Part shown: positions 5,343 to 6,573 of the stretch, in pieces
Numbering within the stretch: position 1 is the stretch's first letter
Layout: each line of letters opens with the position of its first letter
NCBI GenBank assembly: GCA_016938395.1
Contig: JAFGUS010000203.1
Coordinates: 1-6,573, forward strand
Origin: Coriobacteriia bacterium
Lineage (GTDB): Bacteria > Actinomycetota > Coriobacteriia > Anaerosomatales > Anaerosomataceae
Direction: 5' to 3'
DNA: 6,573 bases
The notes under the pieces: generated by a model
Seen by the model: the letters and a program-made list of their open reading frames with translations, nothing else
Databases searched by the model: none
Told to the model about the DNA's origin: nothing
Program-made: the position numbers and the translations under genes

Positions 5343-5372
5343 CTGACGAGCACAGCACATCCGTCGTACACT
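5343..5372 (+). promoter_or_regulatory. Candidate promoter of the lipoprotein gene
   Basis: CTGACG (5343-5348) and TACACT (5367-5372) are separated by 18 bases. This is a moderate match to the sigma-70 consensus, with a leader of about 27 bases before ATG 5406. Confidence 0.4.
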
Positions 5373-5405
5373 CTGCGCAGAGTCCCAGCATCGGGGGAGG
5401 TCGCA

Positions 5406-6212
5406 ATGAAGCGGTTCTTGCTCGTCTCGCTTGCGCTCCTGCTCGTGTTTTCGCTCACCGCGTGCGGCGGAGGCGGCGGAACCACCGAGGGCGGGAGCAC
5501 CGCAGCTCCGGGCGACACCGGTGGCTCGACCAGCTCCGGCAGCAGCTCCGGCGGGACGTCCGACGGGATCGCCACCGTGGAGGACCTCAAGGCGTTCCTC
5601 GCCGAGGGGCATGCCGATGCCGAGTGGTATCCGGACATCACGGATATCACGACCGAGACGATGCTCGGCGCGCCGGTGCTCGCGATCCATGTTGCCTGGA
5701 CGAGCGTGCCCGACGACTTCGACGCGATGAATCGCAAGACGATGGCGATCAGTGACCTGATCAGCAACACCGAGCAGTCCATCGCGCCCAACGTTGCGCT
5801 GCTGCTCGCCGACGGCACGGTGACCGATCTCTTCGCGTCTGGTGGGGCCGGGATCGCCACGATGGATCAGGCGTTCGACCTGCCCCCCGCACCGACGACC
5901 GCCGAAGAGGTGTCGCAGTGGCTGGAGGCCGTCTACGGCCCGGGCGGACTGGTGACGCTCGGAGCCGACGAGACGTGGTACTCGGCGATCCAGTCGATCG
6001 GCATGGAGACGATCGCGGACGACGACACGCTCGTGGTGACCACGAGCGCACCGACCTTCCAGTCACTCGATGCGAGCCTGCTGGGCAAGGCGCTTCTCTC
6101 CACCGGCTCGCCGCTGCTCGAGAGCTACAGCATCCGTACGGCCGACGGCAGTGGCAGCGGAGGGTTCGCGCAGACGCTCGTGGGATCCGGGTTCTTCTAC
6201 CCGGTGGAGTAG
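5406..6212 (+). CDS. Secreted lipoprotein of unknown function with internal duplication
   Basis: This protein has 268 residues. Residues 1-19 are a signal peptide ending in the lipobox L-T-A-C20, so it should be lipid-anchored outside the membrane. A Gly/Ser/Thr-rich linker (21-54) follows. The rest looks like two related domains, about 57-145 and 164-250. W74-Y75 matches W191-Y192, E84-T85 matches E201-T202 and L92 matches L209, all at an offset of 117. A135-D-G137 matches A246-D-G248 at an offset of 111. No cysteine follows C20 and no catalytic motif is visible. I do not recognise the family. A binding or surface role is a guess. GGGGGAGG (5393-5400) lies five bases before the ATG. An upstream in-frame ATG at 5319 would put 29 non-signal residues before the signal peptide and is rejected. 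The next gene starts 65 bases downstream in the same direction with no terminator between, so the two may be cotranscribed. Confidence 0.85.
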   Translation: MKRFLLVSLALLLVFSLTACGGGGGTTEGGSTAAPGDTGGSTSSGSSSGGTSDGIATVEDLKAFLAEGHADAEWYPDITDITTETMLGAPVLAIHVAWTSVPDDFDAMNRKTMAISDLISNTEQSIAPNVALLLADGTVTDLFASGGAGIATMDQAFDLPPAPTTAEEVSQWLEAVYGPGGLVTLGADETWYSAIQSIGMETIADDDTLVVTTSAPTFQSLDASLLGKALLSTGSPLLESYSIRTADGSGSGGFAQTLVGSGFFYPVE

Positions 6213-6277
6213 GGCAAGCAGCGGTCGATCGAACTCGGCGAATCTGCACACCGCGGCACCGGACGGAGGTCCCACTG

Positions 6278-6573
6278 ATGCCCACGCCCGCTGACGTCGC
6301 GCGCACGCGCATCGACACGCTCTGCCTCACCCACCCCGACCGCCATGTGGGTGGGCCAGGCAATCACCGCGCGGTGGAGTTCTTCGCCCGTGAGGTTGAA
6401 GCTGCAGGGTTCGCGGTTGAGCGCATCCCCTTCGACTGCGTCGACTGGGAGTACACGGGGGCGCAGCTCACCGCCGGCGACGCAACGTTCGACCTCCACG
6501 TGGGGCCGTACTCGCCGCCATTCTCGGGCACCGCCCGGCTCGTGGCGGTCTCCACTCTCGCCGAGCTCGAACA
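6278..6573 (+). CDS. M28-family peptidase, N-terminal part (cut by window end)
   Basis: The frame is open from ATG 6278 to the window edge, giving 98 complete residues. GGAGGT (6265-6270) lies seven bases before the start. The segment D21-R-H-V-G25, then G-N29 and a helix ending A-A-G44, then F52-D-C-V-D-W57, and later V-G-P-Y, matches what I recall of the N-terminal region of M28-type zinc aminopeptidases. The family's zinc ligands lie further on and are not in the window, so activity cannot be judged. There is no signal peptide, which suggests a cytoplasmic enzyme. It probably shares a transcript with the lipoprotein gene upstream. Confidence 0.65.
   Translation, partial: MPTPADVARTRIDTLCLTHPDRHVGGPGNHRAVEFFAREVEAAGFAVERIPFDCVDWEYTGAQLTAGDATFDLHVGPYSPPFSGTARLVAVSTLAELE

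Larger units (their letters stand above)
5088..5405. other. 318-base regulatory gap between divergent genes
   Basis: I see no gene or RNA gene here. It holds a perfect inverted repeat (5126-5147), a candidate minus-strand promoter (5182-5211) and a candidate plus-strand promoter (5343-5372). It also holds three scattered TCTGAC hexamers. The rest has no structure that I can support. Confidence 0.5.

Overview
The window is G+C-rich, and its codons end mostly in G or C. It carries a CopB-type P-type ATPase, a lipid-anchored c-type cytochrome, a Gly/Ser-linker lipoprotein and the start of an M28-like peptidase. This fits a high-G+C bacterium with c-type cytochromes. An environmental actinobacterium such as a Coriobacteriia-type lineage is a reasonable guess, but it is inferred from style rather than from a marker gene. 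No RNA gene, insertion sequence, CRISPR array or origin was found.

Layout from left to right. (1) Positions 1-185 form a promoter region with a good sigma-70-like promoter at 69-97 and several TTGA/TCAA half-sites. (2) Positions 186-1505 (+) encode a 439-residue Fic-family protein with a C-terminal winged helix. Its Fic active-site motif is degraded, and the catalytic histidine is an arginine. (3) A perfect GC-rich hairpin at 1545-1576 lies between this gene and the next, which converges on it. (4) Positions 1757-2293 (-) encode a diheme cytochrome c lipoprotein built from two exact 61-residue repeats. (5) Positions 2294-2576 form a divergent regulatory region with two leader hairpins on the cytochrome side. 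It also holds a second copy of the 29-bp element that sits at the promoter of the Fic-like gene. (6) Positions 2577-4664 (+) encode a CopB-type copper ATPase with a repetitive His-rich N-terminus. (7) A hairpin at 4670-4700 separates it from a small convergent gene of unknown function at 4707-5087 (-). (8) A 318-base gap holds a perfect 8-bp inverted repeat and two candidate promoters. (9) Positions 5406-6212 (+) encode a lipoprotein with an apparent internal duplication. (10) Positions 6278-6573 (+) hold the N-terminal part of an M28-family peptidase, cut by the window edge.

The cytochrome and the ATPase are divergent, and both act at the cell envelope, so coordinated expression in metal or redox stress is plausible. 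The most unusual element is the Fic-like protein. It appears to have lost AMP-transfer chemistry while keeping its fold and its DNA-binding-type tail. The 29-bp element at its promoter recurs, in the same orientation and with the same internal spacing, between the cytochrome and copper-pump genes. A simple hypothesis is that these genes form one small regulon, possibly controlled by the inactive Fic protein itself. This is inference and needs testing.
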